A stretch of 64,000 nt of DNA from Agrostemma githago (GCA_958450325.1 OY288248.1:806001-870000), one strand, 5' to 3'. Positions 32,105-44,400 are shown, numbered from the stretch's first letter. Notes: a model not told the origin generated them from the letters alone. A program made the numbers and translations.

Positions 32105-34686
32105 TTATAATAATCTCAAACAAGGAAGAGCATTAGATCCACAACTTCCATGTAAACTGTGATGTTTGAGGTAATCAGTATGTGTAATTTCTCTGTACAA
32201 TGCAGGATGATGATGATGATCATCATCATCATCAGTTAGTAATTCAATTAAGGGGCCGAATGTTCGATTTTCTTGATTTGTAGCGGTCGGGTAGAAGAAA
32301 CATGCTGTCGACAGTCGAGGCCCTCGTCTCGTTGCCACGACTCTGTGCTCTGCGCTCGTGAACCGGTCGTTGCTTATAAGCTGCACCCCAAGAAATGATA
32401 TATTGGTCAGTCGGGTCGGGTCGGGTTTGGAATTTGGGTCGGGTCTATTTAGGCCGGGTTGGATTGGGTCGGGTTTGGACTTTGGATCGAGTCAATTTAG
32501 GTCAGGTTGGGTTGGGTCAGGTTTGGACTTTGGATCGAGTCAATTTTGGTCAGGTTGGGTTAGGTCGGGTTTGGAATTTGGATCAAGTCAATTTGGGTCG
32601 GGTTTGGAATTTGGGTCAAGTCAATTTAGGTCAAGCCGGGTTGGGTCAGGTTTGAACTTTAGATCAAGATGGGTTGGGTCAGGTTTGGACTTTGGATCGA
32701 GTCAATTTAGTCAGGTTGGGTTGGGTCGGGTTTGGACTTTGGATCAAGTCAATTTGGGTCGGGTTTGGAATTTGGGTCGAGTCAATTTAGGTCAAGCCGG
32801 GTTGAGTCAGGTTTGAACTTTAGATCAAGTCGGGTTGGGTCGGGTTTGGAATTTGGGTCGAGTCAATTTAGGTCAGGTCGGGTTTGGACTTTTGGATCGA
32901 GCCAAAAGGTCGGGCCGGGTTGAGTTGGGATGTTGGGTCGGGTTTGGACTTTGGGTCGAGTCAACTTAGGTCAAGTCGGGTCGGGTTGGGTCAGGTTTGG
33001 ACTTTGGGCCGAGTCAATTTAGGTCAGGCTGGTTAGATCGGGTTTGGAATTTGGGTCGAGTCAATTTAGGTCAGGTCGAGTTGGCCCGGGTTTAAAATTT
33101 GGGTCGAGTCAATTTAGGTCAAGTCGGGTTTAAAATTTGGGTCGAGTCAATTTAGGTCAGGTCAGATTTGGAATTCGGATCGAGTCAATTTAGGTTAGGT
33201 CAGGTCCGATCATATTCAGGTCAGGTCAGGTCACGTCAGGTTCGTCAGTAAATTTACCTGAAGCATATCACCGACTATAGCAATAAGTGCACCGTCAATA
33301 GGCCGAACATTAACCCAACGATTTTGATGTCGAACTTGAAGACCGTCAACATCGCCTTGCAATAAAATCGTCAAAAAATAAGGATCGGTATGTCTTGCCG
33401 TTCCCAAGGCTAACTCAGGCTCGGGACAACTCGGGTAGTAATGACCTACTATTTTCCGAGCCTCCATACATTCGATTTTGTCGAGGTGATTTTCGTCCAA
33501 ACCTAGAGCTTCGGATAATAGTTTGCTTAACTCCCCCTTTAGCTTAATTATTTGTTCTACATAATCATACATTGGTTTTCTGCAAAATTTTCGATTTTCA
33601 TCGTCAAATTATATATTAACACGATATAATAATATTATCGAGATTTGCCCTAATTTTTTTTTTCGAGTTCGTCAAGTCTATATATATATAGTGACCTGAC
33701 GAACTCGAAAAAAAACTCTAATTATCGTTTAACCTTTATTTTTTTCCTCGTAATAACATTTCCTGATTTCGCTCGAAAAACTCTAATTTCTTCGAATTTG
33801 TGACTATATATATCGTTCTAGTAAAAAAAAAACGTGTCTTTAATTATAATTCGCAACATAATTAATTAAAGTGTTTGTTCACGTTCGACGCGAGTCATCT
33901 ATTTTTATAAGACCACGTGTCGAACACGTGACCCAACATACACTTCGATATATACTTCAATTTCGACCAAAACACCGAATATTTTTCCCAAAATTGCCAC
34001 GTCAGACACACGACAGTACACAACACTTCGATAATACTTCAATTATTTAGACCAAAACATTAATTTTTTTTGCCCAAAATAGCCGTGTCAGACACTCCGA
34101 CACAACAACACTGTACCCAAAACAACTGCGTCAGACACTCAGACACAGTACCAGACACGACACCTCGTAGAAGAGCTTAAGGAACGTACCTACAAATTAG
34201 GGGAAGGTCTTGAAAATCGGTCTCGAAATCCTCAAATTGACAAGCAATAGTATCCTTCCAAAATGCAGTTTTAGTAGAAGATTGAACAGTCATGTAATAC
34301 CAAACCTTTTTGCTCTTAGAATCATGAGAGTAAAACTCGTGTTTCAACTCGTTCGCTTGCTCGTGAAATTCAGACACGCTCGTGAGCATTCTTTTTAGAA
34401 TGTCGTAGGGCACGTCGTGCCCTACAACTTGGAAAACACCCCATTTTTCTGATGCATCCCGGACCTATATCAGGAAATAACCGAATCAGAATAATTAATA
34501 ACGGTTTTTCTAACGTCTGTATTAATATGCTAATTAAAGAATACAAACCGTAATTTTTCTAACGTGTATCGTAATTTTTTTTATTAATGAGTTCTTATTT
34601 CAATTTTTCGTGATAATATTATTGTAATTTTTGCTTTAATTATCATATTAATGTGTGTTCACTGAACACACGTTAACAAAAAAACC

Positions 34687-34725
<39 letters not shown>

Positions 34726-35356
34726 GTAATAATAATATGTAAGTAACTTTTATTTCCTCCTCGCGGTCTTTATGGAAGAATAAAGAGCTAACATTCTTAC
34801 AAAAAAATAATAATAATAATAATAATAATACTCTGTAATAATTTAAAAAATGTTTTGAGCTCGATATAAGTTGTATTTTATAATTAAAAATAAATAATAA
34901 TATGAAGTAATAATTTCTTGTAAAATTGTTTTGAGCTCAATAAAATTTGCATTGATACAAAAAAAATAAAATAAAATATAATAATAATAATCACGATACG
35001 TTGGAATATTAATTAGTTTTTACGAGTATTTATTTATTTATTTATTTATTTATTTATTACGATATTATGTAAAATATTTCTCGAGGATATATAACCTGTT
35101 CCACGATATTTTCTCGTCTTTGACCTTGATGATCTTCGAGACTAATCACCGGAACTTGAAGATTATTATCATCATTGAATTCGTCTACAATGTTCACTAC
35201 CTCTTCTGGTACGACTCTGAAAACGCCAGGAATCGTAGTAATTCCTGCGTCCACGAGTCCTTTGACACCGGCTTTTGTCGATATTAGTCGATTTAATTCT
35301 TTTTCTCTATGTAATAATAAATCCTCAATACTTTGAGTTTTTGTTTTTTCCTTCAT
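32105..35356 (-). CDS. 2-oxoglutarate/Fe(II)-dependent dioxygenase 2, paralogue of the neighbour
   Basis: Same ACC-oxidase-homolog group as the convergent gene; substrate unknown. Exons 35356-35096, 34464-34190, 33579-33258, 32380-32105; 377 aa, all junctions in frame. N-terminus STKAGVKGLVDAGITTIPGV. The usual VNHG(I/V)P is here VVGHDVP (residues 100-106), losing the Asn and Gly of the motif. Iron ligands H242, D244 (RHTDPYF) and H298 (SAEHRV); R308-x-S310 for 2-oxoglutarate. Catalytic residues are intact, so probably functional. It has four exons where dioxygenase 1 has three: the first intron (34465-35095, after EQ) is extra, while the other two match in position and phase. A tract of five Asp then four His near the C-terminus comes from a GATGAT/CATCAT microsatellite. 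Confidence 0.9.
32400..33245 (+). repeat. ~50-bp minisatellite filling dioxygenase-2 intron 3
   Basis: About 15 units of GGGTCGGGTTTGGAATTTG, GGTCGAGTCAATTTAGGTCA, with variants GGACTTTGGATCGAG and GGTTGGGTCAGG. Long open frames on the plus strand here are artefacts of the repeat. It stops about 12 bp before the exon 3 donor. Confidence 0.9.
33653..33712. repeat. Short perfect hairpin in dioxygenase-2 intron 2
   Basis: TTTTTTTCGAGTTCGTCA is mirrored by TGACGAACTCGAAAAAAA, with (TA)n in the loop. The stem is about 18 bp. Confidence 0.75.
34490..34695. mobile_element. MITE with GGTTTTTCTAACGTGTG ends, in the extra intron of dioxygenase 2
   Basis: Left end AACGGTTTTTCTAACGTCTG; right end AACACACGTTAACAAAAAAACC. 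Relatives lie at 59,080-59,267 and 63,880 to the right edge. A (TAA)n microsatellite follows immediately (34,690-34,735), with another at 34,806-34,831. Confidence 0.65.
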
Positions 35357-35397
35357 GTTTTTTTTTTGTAAGTGAGATTCAAAGGGTTTTAGGTGGT

Positions 35398-35410
35398 GTA
35401 TTTATATATG
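35398..35410 (-). promoter_or_regulatory. TATA box of dioxygenase 2
   Basis: Minus-strand ATATATAAATA lies about 45 bp before the start codon at 35,356. This implies a very short leader of roughly 10-20 nt. Confidence 0.6.
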
Positions 35411-37320
35411 CTAGGGATGTCGAAAAACAGCTGGTTTAGCTGGTAAAGTTATATATATAATCCATAAATTGTTGTATTTATGTCCTAGGGTTTCGAATAC
35501 CGGTTTACATTAAAAAAAATGTCTTCGTTTTCGTTCAATTTATATATATATATTATAATTTTATTTGTAGTGTTTTAAAATGGTCGGAAATACTGAATAC
35601 CACGTTGCTCGAAAAAAGCTGAATTATGGAGTATATTTATATTGATTTATGCAGAAAAGTCGGTTAGCTTAGCTGATAAATTCAATAAAAAAAAATGTCA
35701 ATTCATTAAATTAATTTTTTTTATGGTATAAAAAAAATATTCAATTTGTTGACAAATGAATTAAGTTTCGAAATTAGAAAAATATAATTTTTTGATCGTA
35801 TTCTTTGCTTAAATTAATGGTCGATGTTGATATCGTTAGTTAGCCACGAGAACAATAAATTCGATATGAAAATCATTACCATTTTTCATCAAAAAAATCG
35901 ATATCGATATTGTTGACCAGCAGAGCCAAATGAGAACAATAAATTCGAGATGAAATAAAATATTCAACATTTTTTTTTTTAATAAAAAAAATAGCAATCA
36001 TCAAATGAAAGCATATTCTAGGTGGACTGACAAATTAATAATGCTGCAGAAATTTGATCAAAGATGCTTAAAATCATAAAAGTGTACTTCAACATTACAT
36101 AAGAATATATTTTTTTGTAATTATTTCACAATAGATTCAGAAAATTTTCTTTACAGGATCTTGAATAAAATTTAGAAGCTATTTATACGTAAAAAAAAAT
36201 TACAATATATATTTTTTTAACCTAAAAAATCTACAAAATAACCGGGAATTTTTTTTTTTAAAAAAAAAAAATTGTTTTAGGGCTTATGGGGTCTCGAGAT
36301 CCTGTAACGCTCAGCGTAGATCTGCCTCTGCAGTAGACCTGATCATCAGTAACTGTGTTTGTCTTTAATGATAATTGAAAATGATTAACAAAAAAACAAA
36401 AAGGGGATTTATAGTTTAGTATTATCTTCATCATATCAATCAAGAATAATGTGATTCTTGTTAGACAATTTTTTTTCGAGATATTCGTAGTATTGTTATA
36501 ACAATTATACAAAATATTGAATAATAAAAAACCGATAACCTAGAAAACAACGATGTTTTCTACAGAGTATTATCTTAATTATACGCTACCAATTAAGAAT
36601 GATTGATTATAAATTAATTTTTTATTTGTAAAATAAATATATCTGTCATTTTATTATAATGAGTTAAATATTACGAGTAATTATTTAGATAAAAAAATTT
36701 GATTATCTAGCAGGAAACAACGATATTTTGTCCTTATATTCAACTAAATGATTAATATTGGCGCAAAAACTAAAAATAAAGCAGTATCTCATTAACGTTA
36801 TTACAGAGTAAGATACACCAGTTCGTGAAAGACGATTTCTCACCAGATCTACTCTAATATTTGACCCGTACTTTTTATTAATTATTAATTGTCTTTATAA
36901 TTAGTGGTCATTAATTTTGATCATCCAAGTGGATTTGTATTAATTTGTCATTACAACTTGGTTTAAATTTTAATTAACAAATTATAATTGTCAATTAAAT
37001 AAGAGGAAAAAAAAAAAGTTAAATATAAACTACTTGTTCGGACTCGATTGGAAGTATTCAACTCGACACTTGTCGTACAACAATTGGTATTCGTTATTCA
37101 ATGACACGTGTTTAAATCCCGTCAGATATATATACTTTCGAAAATAGTTCAGGTCCGATTCAATTTATTTCAGTGCCTTTTGAGACACAGTTTAGTTCAA
37201 TTCAGTTCTATTAATTCGATTCAGTTGAATTCGTTCTGCCAACTTCACTTCAGTTAAAAGTTTATTCGACCAAAAAGATCATGATATCAGGCCGTGTTCT
37301 TTCAGCTTATTTCAGTCTAC
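35411..37320. other. AT-rich spacer upstream of dioxygenase 2
   Basis: No gene recognised. A/T-rich text with several long A and T runs. From about 37,180 it becomes a low-complexity run of TTCAGTTCAATTC words. Confidence 0.6.
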
Positions 37321-37323
37321 TTA

Positions 37324-37474
37324 GGCTCTGTTCTTTTGGACTGAAAGTGACTGAACTTAACTTAACTGAACTTAATTTAACTGAAACTGACTGAAATATA
37401 GAAACAAAATATGCCTCTTAGAGCTGAGCTGAAGTGAACTGAAACTGACTGAATAAGTCCAAAAGAACAGGGTC
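37324..37474. mobile_element. Tourist-like MITE, 151 bp
   Basis: Inverted ends GGCTCTGTTCTTTTGGACT and AGTCCAAAAGAACAGGGTC, with TTA on both sides. Three-base TTA/TAA targets and short non-coding bodies fit PIF/Harbinger-derived Tourist elements. Confidence 0.85.
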
Positions 37475-37723
37475 TTAGGGCTTCAGCGCCTTAAAGCACA
37501 ATTCAATTCAGTCCTGCTAACTACAGTTAAACTCATTCAACTGAAGTTCAGTTCAATTGAATACCGTTAACTACAATTAAACTCATTCGACCGAAAAGAT
37601 CATGATTTTAGGTCATGTTCTTTCAGCTTATTTCATTGTATTTAAGGCTTCAGCAAATTCAAGCACACTTCAATTCAATTCAAGCCCGTTAACTAATTCA
37701 GTCGATTTTATTACTCGTACTAA

Positions 37724-38041
37724 GGGCTCGTTTGGTTCACCATGGGAAGATGAAGTTACCGGGAACTTTAAATTCACGTGAATTTGTATTTCATGGGAAT
37801 TAAAAAATATTGTTTGGTTGCCATGTGGGAAATGGCTTCATGCGGGAAGTTCTACACACCAAGGGGGGGCTTGGTGAGTAACTTCCCCATTTTGGAGGAT
37901 GTGGGAATTCCCGGGAAGTGACAATTCCCTGGAGGAAGTGGGAATTCCCGGAAAGTGACAATTCCCGGGAAGTGGGCAACCAAACAACTCCCTGAAAATG
38001 CACTTCCTGGAAACTAATTGAATGAGTAACCAAACGACCCC
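37724..38041. mobile_element. Tourist-like MITE, 318 bp
   Basis: Ends GGGCTCGTTTGGTT and AACCAAACGACCCC, flanked by TAA on both sides. The interior contains repeated GGGAAGTG/TTCCCGG words and is partly palindromic. Confidence 0.85.
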
Positions 38042-38269
38042 TAAGTACTAATATTGAGGGACTACTCTTTACTGTCGACGTTTTAATTCATACCATCGAC
38101 TTTAATTACATAAAATGACAACTTTACCCTTCATTATTTTTTATTTTTCTATTTTTAATTTTTTGTTTCTATTATTTTCAATTTACAAAATCAGTGAGTA
38201 ATATTTACAATTTTCCACAAAACCACATTTTTTCACCGTCTTGTTTTTTCCCCGATTCTCTTGGACTTG

Positions 38270-38530
38270 TATTCAAACAGTTTCAGTTCAATTCAAACAC
38301 TTTCAGTCCGATTCTCTTGGACTTGTATTCAGACAGTTTCAGTTCAATTCAAACACTTTCAGTTCAGTTAAGTTCAGACTCATTCAGTTTAATTTAGTTC
38401 AGACTCATTCAGTTCAGTTCAGACACTTTCAATTAAGTTAAGTCTGACACTTGGTCACATCAAATCAAGCACACTTCCGTTCAGTTCAGTACTAATTCAG
38501 TACCCGTGAAGTCAATTCAGTTCGATTCAT
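38270..38530 (+). repeat. Low-complexity TTCAGTTCAATTC region
   Basis: Repeats of TTCAGTTCAATTCAAACAC and CGATTCTCTTGGACTTGTAT (twice, 38,256 and 38,310). Similar text flanks the Tourist MITEs at 37,180-37,320 and 37,500-37,720. Confidence 0.7.
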
Positions 38531-38779
38531 ACAACAAATTTCTTTCAATTAATTTCGGACCAATTCCGACAATTTTCACCATCGAGCTTTTATTAAAAAT
38601 AAAATGTTGGTCGAATTATCCCGAAAGTTTCCTAGCTACTAAACTCCCTAGCTACAAAACTTCCGGGACGACAAATCATACGATTAACCAATAATCGTAT
38701 AATAATAAAACTTTTTATCGCACAAATTTTGAGCTCGACCACGATTCAAATTATCATTTGTCAACTCGGTCAAGCCTTC

Positions 38780-39520
38780 GACATGTGCTTTTAAAATTTA
38801 TTATACCCGTCATTTTTATCCTAAATTCAGTTAAAATTAAAATACCTCTCGCAAAAATATACCATGACTTTTCTTTTTTTACAGTTTTTACTGTGTAGAT
38901 TGGTATTTCATAAAAAATAAAATTGACCCGTGCTTATAAACCAATCATTTTTATCTAAATTCGATTAAAATACTTCTCACAAAATATACTATAACTTTTT
39001 TTTTTACAGTTTTTAGTTTTTTACTTTGTAGATTGGTAAATTCAGTTAAAATTAAAATACTTCTAGCAAAATATATCATAACTTCTTTTTTTTAAAGTTT
39101 TTAATGTGTAGATTATTGGTATTTCATAAAAAATAAAATTAACCTTTTTATATAATATATAAATTCGATTAAAATACTTCTCCCAAAATATACTGCAACT
39201 TCTTTTTTTACAGTTTTTAGCTTTTTATTGTGTAGATTGATATTTTCTACAAAACATTTTCCATGGTATTTCATAAAAAAAATAAAATTAACCTGTGCTT
39301 ACAACCTGTCATTTTTATCCAAAATTTGATTAAAATATTTCTCATCCATGGTATTTCATAAAAAAATAAAATTGACCTGTGCTAATAAACCCGTCATTTT
39401 TATCCAAAATCTGATTAAAATACTTCTCACGAATATAGAGTAACTTTTTTTTTTACAGTTTTTAGTTTTTTACTGTGTAAATTGGTATTTTCTATTTTCC
39501 ATGATATTTCAGTAAAAAAA
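38780..39520 (+). repeat. ~110-140-bp tandem repeats
   Basis: About five units: GTCATTTTTATCCAAATTC, GATTAAAATACTTCTCAC, AAAATATACTATAACTTC, TTTTTTACAGTTTTTAG, TGTGTAGATTGGTATTTC. Non-coding. Confidence 0.8.
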
Positions 39521-40104
39521 AAATTATTGACTGACGATAAATTAATTTCAGAAATTATGAGACGGTTTTACAAGAAACTAATTAATTCGAAAATTAAATC
39601 GGTTTTACAAAAAAAAAATCAATTCAAATTCTCGTATGTAATGATTTTACTAAGAATATTTTACGAGAGACTGATAAAATTTGAACGCAAATTCTTGTAT
39701 GAGACGGTTTTGAATCGAGAGAAATGATCAGATAGAGCTAATACATTGACGCCATCATATCGGCAAAATCAAACCAATAGGGAACAAAATTGTTCAATCA
39801 TCATTTCCAATTTACTCTCTATTGAATTCAATATAATTCAATATTCAAACAAATTTACGAATAAAAAAAAATCAAATCGAAAAAAAAAAAACGAAAAAAA
39901 TTGATTAAATTTGAAGGAGAATTGAGGGAAATTAATGGAGATTGGTGATTTTTTAATGGAACCCTAATTTTGTGAATTGGGGATTTATAAGATAACGGCG
40001 ATGAGTAAATTAATTAGCCCTAGCCGTAACGGGCTTTATGATCAAAGCCCAATTCGAAAGCCCGTCAAATACATAGGTAGGTTTATGGACTTTTGGGTAG
40101 AGTC
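39521..40104. other. AT-rich spacer
   Basis: No gene visible. A-rich runs lie near 39,865-39,900. Confidence 0.5.
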
Positions 40105-40720
40105 GGTAGACCTGACAAACGGGTCAACATGGTCGGGTTGGGTCGGGTCATTTTCAAATTATAGCAGTTTGATTGACTCGTTTTCTATAATAATAGCCGG
40201 GTTTACTTTCGGGTTAGTGTGAGTCAATTTGAGTTACAGGTCAGCCTCAGATATCCCGTGTTTTTGAATCCCGACTGAACCAACGTAGTATCACATTAAT
40301 CCAACTAATAATCATTCCTTTCGATTAAGAATTCTGAATGGACTAACCTCGCTCGATAATCCCTTGGGTTTGACTTGGTCAAAACTCGACTTATCGAGCC
40401 ATGCCTCGCTAGATATGAGTCCTATCCTCGTTCAACATAGACATATATCCCGTATTTTTTTGGATCCCGACTGAATCAAAGAATCGCATTAATCCAACTA
40501 ATCACTCCTTCCGATCAAAGATCCTAACTGAACTAAATAACCTCGTTGGTTAATCCCTTAGATTTGACTCGGTCAAAACTCGACTTATCGAGCCATCCCT
40601 CGCCGGATATTAGCCGATCCTCATTCAACATAGACATATATCCCGTGTTTTTAGATCCCGACTGAACCAAAGAGAACTCGACTTGTCGAGCCACGCTTAG
40701 CCAAATAGGCAGATCGGGTA
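40105..40720 (-). repeat. Inverted partner of the repeats beyond the lipase 5' end
   Basis: 40,105-40,262 is an ACCCG-family piece (ACCTGACAAACGGGTCAACA; CTTTCGGGTTAGTGTGAGTC). From 40,263 come about 2.5 units of GATCCCGACTGAACCAA, ATCCAACTAATCACTCC, CGCTCGATAATCCCTTGGG, CAAAACTCGACTTATCGAGC. These are reverse complements of the units at 48,740-50,120. Confidence 0.8.
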
Positions 40721-41468
40721 GGTCTAAGTCTACTAAGAGACGGTCTTTCTTAAGTTTATTGAGAGACCATTACTAACCATGGTACCAAAGCTAATAAAAA
40801 TAAGTACATTTAACACAAAAGAGTATACAAATATAAAAGAGATAGAACTGTTATAAAAATAGGTACAAAACAAAATTGTCAATTAGAGGTACATATAATA
40901 ATAAAATAGGTACGAATAATACATAAAATGACACTCACAAGTCGTCTCTCAATAACTTATGGAGAGATCGTCTCTTCTACATTGTTACATAGCTTTTCTC
41001 GTAATATTTCAAACATATAGTATGACAAAGAACCTCCCAAGCAAAGGGTAAGTCCTCAAAAGTCGTCTCGGACACTGAATTAGTGTGAAACATAACATTA
41101 ACTGTCCTACAAGTTACGGAGTACTAAAAACATAACATTAGTGTGAGAGGTCTCTCATAAACAAAATCGAGAGACCGTCTTTAAAACCTTGAAAACTCGG
41201 TTTTAAATTTTATCTAGTGGCTAAGATTAAATACCATGCTAGCAACTATCAACATTTTCCTCTTCCTTTCGGCTATAAAAAAAAAAGTTTTAAACTTAAA
41301 AAAAAAACTCGAAAAAGTACACATTTCGGACCGTCTATTTACATCAACCCATGAGTGACTAAAATACTCTTTTACCGTCTCAGTCATTTGTTTATCTTTC
41401 ATATATTCTCAGCGAAAATTATTCTAATCAAAGGTAAACAAATGATTCAGAGTTGAGACGGATCGAGG
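40721..41468. other. Spacer and 3' region of the lipase gene
   Basis: No gene. Repeated GAGACGGTCT / AGAGACCGTC words. The 3'UTR of the lipase should occupy its right-hand part. Confidence 0.5.
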
Positions 41469-44400
41469 TCATCGAAAAATACCGTCATCACTCGAGCCGG
41501 GGGGCAACCCTTTTAGAACATCTCGAAGAGCGTAATAATGGCTATCACATTTGTGATCGGAGATAACGTTACTCGAGAGTAAAATCCGTTGGAAATGTTG
41601 CCCGGGATTCCGTTTCCATAGTGTAAAGTACTCTTTATCTTTACTTTCGATGATACTATTTTTTTCGGTTTCAGTTTCGAGGGTTCGTTTTAGATAATAT
41701 ACGGCGCCGGGTACGAATAACTCTACGTGGGTCAAACCAACACCAACACCAACACCGTCTTTGTTCTTGAGAACGATCTGCTGTTTCGAGGTTGGACCGT
41801 CTTTTGAGACGGTCTTGAGATCGGTACCTGAAGAGTGTGTTCTGAAGTTGGCATAGTCGGCAACTTTTCGGGCTACGTCTTGTACAGATGAAATTACCTG
41901 TTTTGCATTTGTGACGAATTCGACAACGTTTTTCCAGTCTTCTGTTTGTAAAACAGTCTTCCTGTGAAGAAGACGGGCAAAGATTTTCAGACGGAAAACT
42001 AAACTATGTTGCTCTGATTTCGTCTACAAGTATCTAGCCAATCTAGGGGTGTTCACCGGTCCAAACCTGGATCGGACCGGACCGGATTGGATTGACCCGT
42101 GGGACCGGCAACCCAAAAAATTCAAACCCGCGGACCGGATCAGACCGGTTAATAAAGAAACCCGGACCGGACCGGACCGGAAAAATACACTATATTTGAC
42201 TCTCTTTTTTTTAAGTGTGGACCGGACCGGACCGGACCGGATTGACCCGCGGACCGGCAACCCAAAAAATTCAAACCCACGGACCGGACCGGTTAACAAA
42301 GAAACTCAGACCGGATTGGACCGGACCGGAAAAATACACTATATTTGTTTTTTGTTTTTTTGAAGTATGGACCGGCAACCAAGTTTTTGGAGACCCACGG
42401 ACCAAACCGGTTAACAAAGAAACCTGGACCGGATCGGACTGGACCCTCTTAAGACCAGTCCGCAAAAATACACTATATTTGATTATTATTTTTAAGTGTG
42501 GACCGGACCGGACCGGACCGGCAACCAAATTTTTGGAGATCCGCGGACCGGACCGGCAACTAAGTTTTTGGAGACCCGCGGACCGGACCGGACCGGACCG
42601 GTTAACAAAGAAACCCGGACCGGACCGGCAAAATACACTATATTTGACTTTTTTTTTTAAGTGTGGACCGGATTGACCCGCGGACAGACCGGCAACCCAA
42701 AAAATTCAAACCCGCGGACGGGACCGGTTAACAAAGAAACTCAAACCGGAAAAATACACTATATTTGATTTTTTTTGGAAGTATGGACCGGACCGGACTG
42801 GATCGCGGACCGGCAACCAAGTTTTTGGAGACCCATGGACCGAACCGGTTAACAAAGAAACCTGGACCGGATCGGACCAGACCCTCTTAAGACCAGACCG
42901 CAAAAATACACTATATTTGATTTTTTTTTTAAAGTGTGGACCGGACCGGCAACCAAGTTTTTGGAGAACCGTGGACCGGACTGGTATGTGGCCCGGTCCG
43001 GGTCACTTTTTGAACACCCCTAGAAGTATCCGAGTATCCGACTATACGAATGGGTAAAGTTACGTACCAGTCGGTCTGAATAATTTCGTTCCTAAGTCTG
43101 GACAAAGACGCAACGCTCAAACGAGGAACTATCGTCCTGCAGACAGATAGGCAATCTAGGGGTGTTCACCGGTCCAAACCTGGATCGGACCGGACCGGAT
43201 TGACCCGTGGACCGACAACCCAAAAAATTCAAATCCGCGGACCACCAGACCGGTTAACAAAGAAACCCGGACCGGACCGGAAAAATACACTATATTTGAC
43301 TATTTTTTTAAGTGTGGACCGGATTGACCCGCGGACCGGACCCCAGGCCGGTTAACAAAGAAACCTGACCGGACCGGAAAAATACACTATATTTGACTAT
43401 TTTTTTAAGTGTGGACCGGATTGACCCGCGGACCGGACCAGGACGGTTAACAAAGAAACCTGACCGGACCGGAAAAATACACTATATTTGACTATTTTTT
43501 TAAAGTGTGGACCGGATTGACCCGCGGACGGACCGGCAACCCAAAAAATTCAAACTCGCGGACCGGACTGATTAACAAAGAAACTCATACCGGACCGGAA
43601 AAATACACTATATTTGATTTTTTTTTTTTGAAGTATGGACCGGACCGGACCGCGGACTGGCAACCAAGTTTTTGGAGACCCAGGGACCGAACCGGTTAAC
43701 AAAGAAACCTGGACCGGACCGGACCGGATCGGACCCTCTTAAGACCAGACCGCAAAAATACACTATATTTGACTATTTTTTTTTAAGTGTGGACCGGATT
43801 GACCCGCGGACCGGCAACCCAAAAAATTCAAACCCACGGACCGGACCGATTAACAAAGAAACTCAGACCGGATTGGACCGGACTGGACCGGAAAAATACG
43901 CTATATTTGATTTTTTTTTGAAGTATGGGCCGGACCGGACCGCGGACCGAACCAGTTAACAAAGAAACCTGGATCGGATCGGACCGGACCCTCTTAAGAC
44001 CCGACCGCAAAAATATACTATATTTGATTTTTATTTTTTTTAAGTGTGGACCGGACCGGCAACCAAGTTTTTGGAGACCCACGGACCAGACTGGTATGTG
44101 GCCCGGTCCGGGTCGGTCGGGTTTGCCGGTCCGGGTCACTTTTTGAACACCACTAGAAGTATCCGAGTATCCGACTATACGAATGGTTAAAGTTACGTAC
44201 CAGTCGGTCTGAATAATTTCGTTCCTAAGTCTGGACAAAGACGCAACGCTCAAACGAGGAACTATATCGTCCTGCAGACAGATAGGCAAAAAAAAAAAAA
44301 AAAAAAATCAGAATATCGGATACTGAAAATATGTGACGGAAAATCTTCTCTCGAGAATTTCATGTTTATGTACCTGCATCACGACATTCGTGACATAGCT

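Noticed and set aside
32358..32923. Long open frames rich in GSGLEFGSSQFRSG-type repeats
   Set aside because: They are translations of the ~50-bp GGGTCGGGT minisatellite inside dioxygenase-2 intron 3, on the strand opposite the gene.
36258..36512. 84-codon minus-strand frame
   Set aside because: A short stretch (RSTLSVTGSRDPISP) looks protein-like, but the rest is AT-rich noise and no extension could be found.
42024..44289. Many open frames with TGPDR/RSGPVR repeats
   Set aside because: They are products of the GGACCGG arrays of the two hAT-like elements; only the exon 6 copies within this span are coding.
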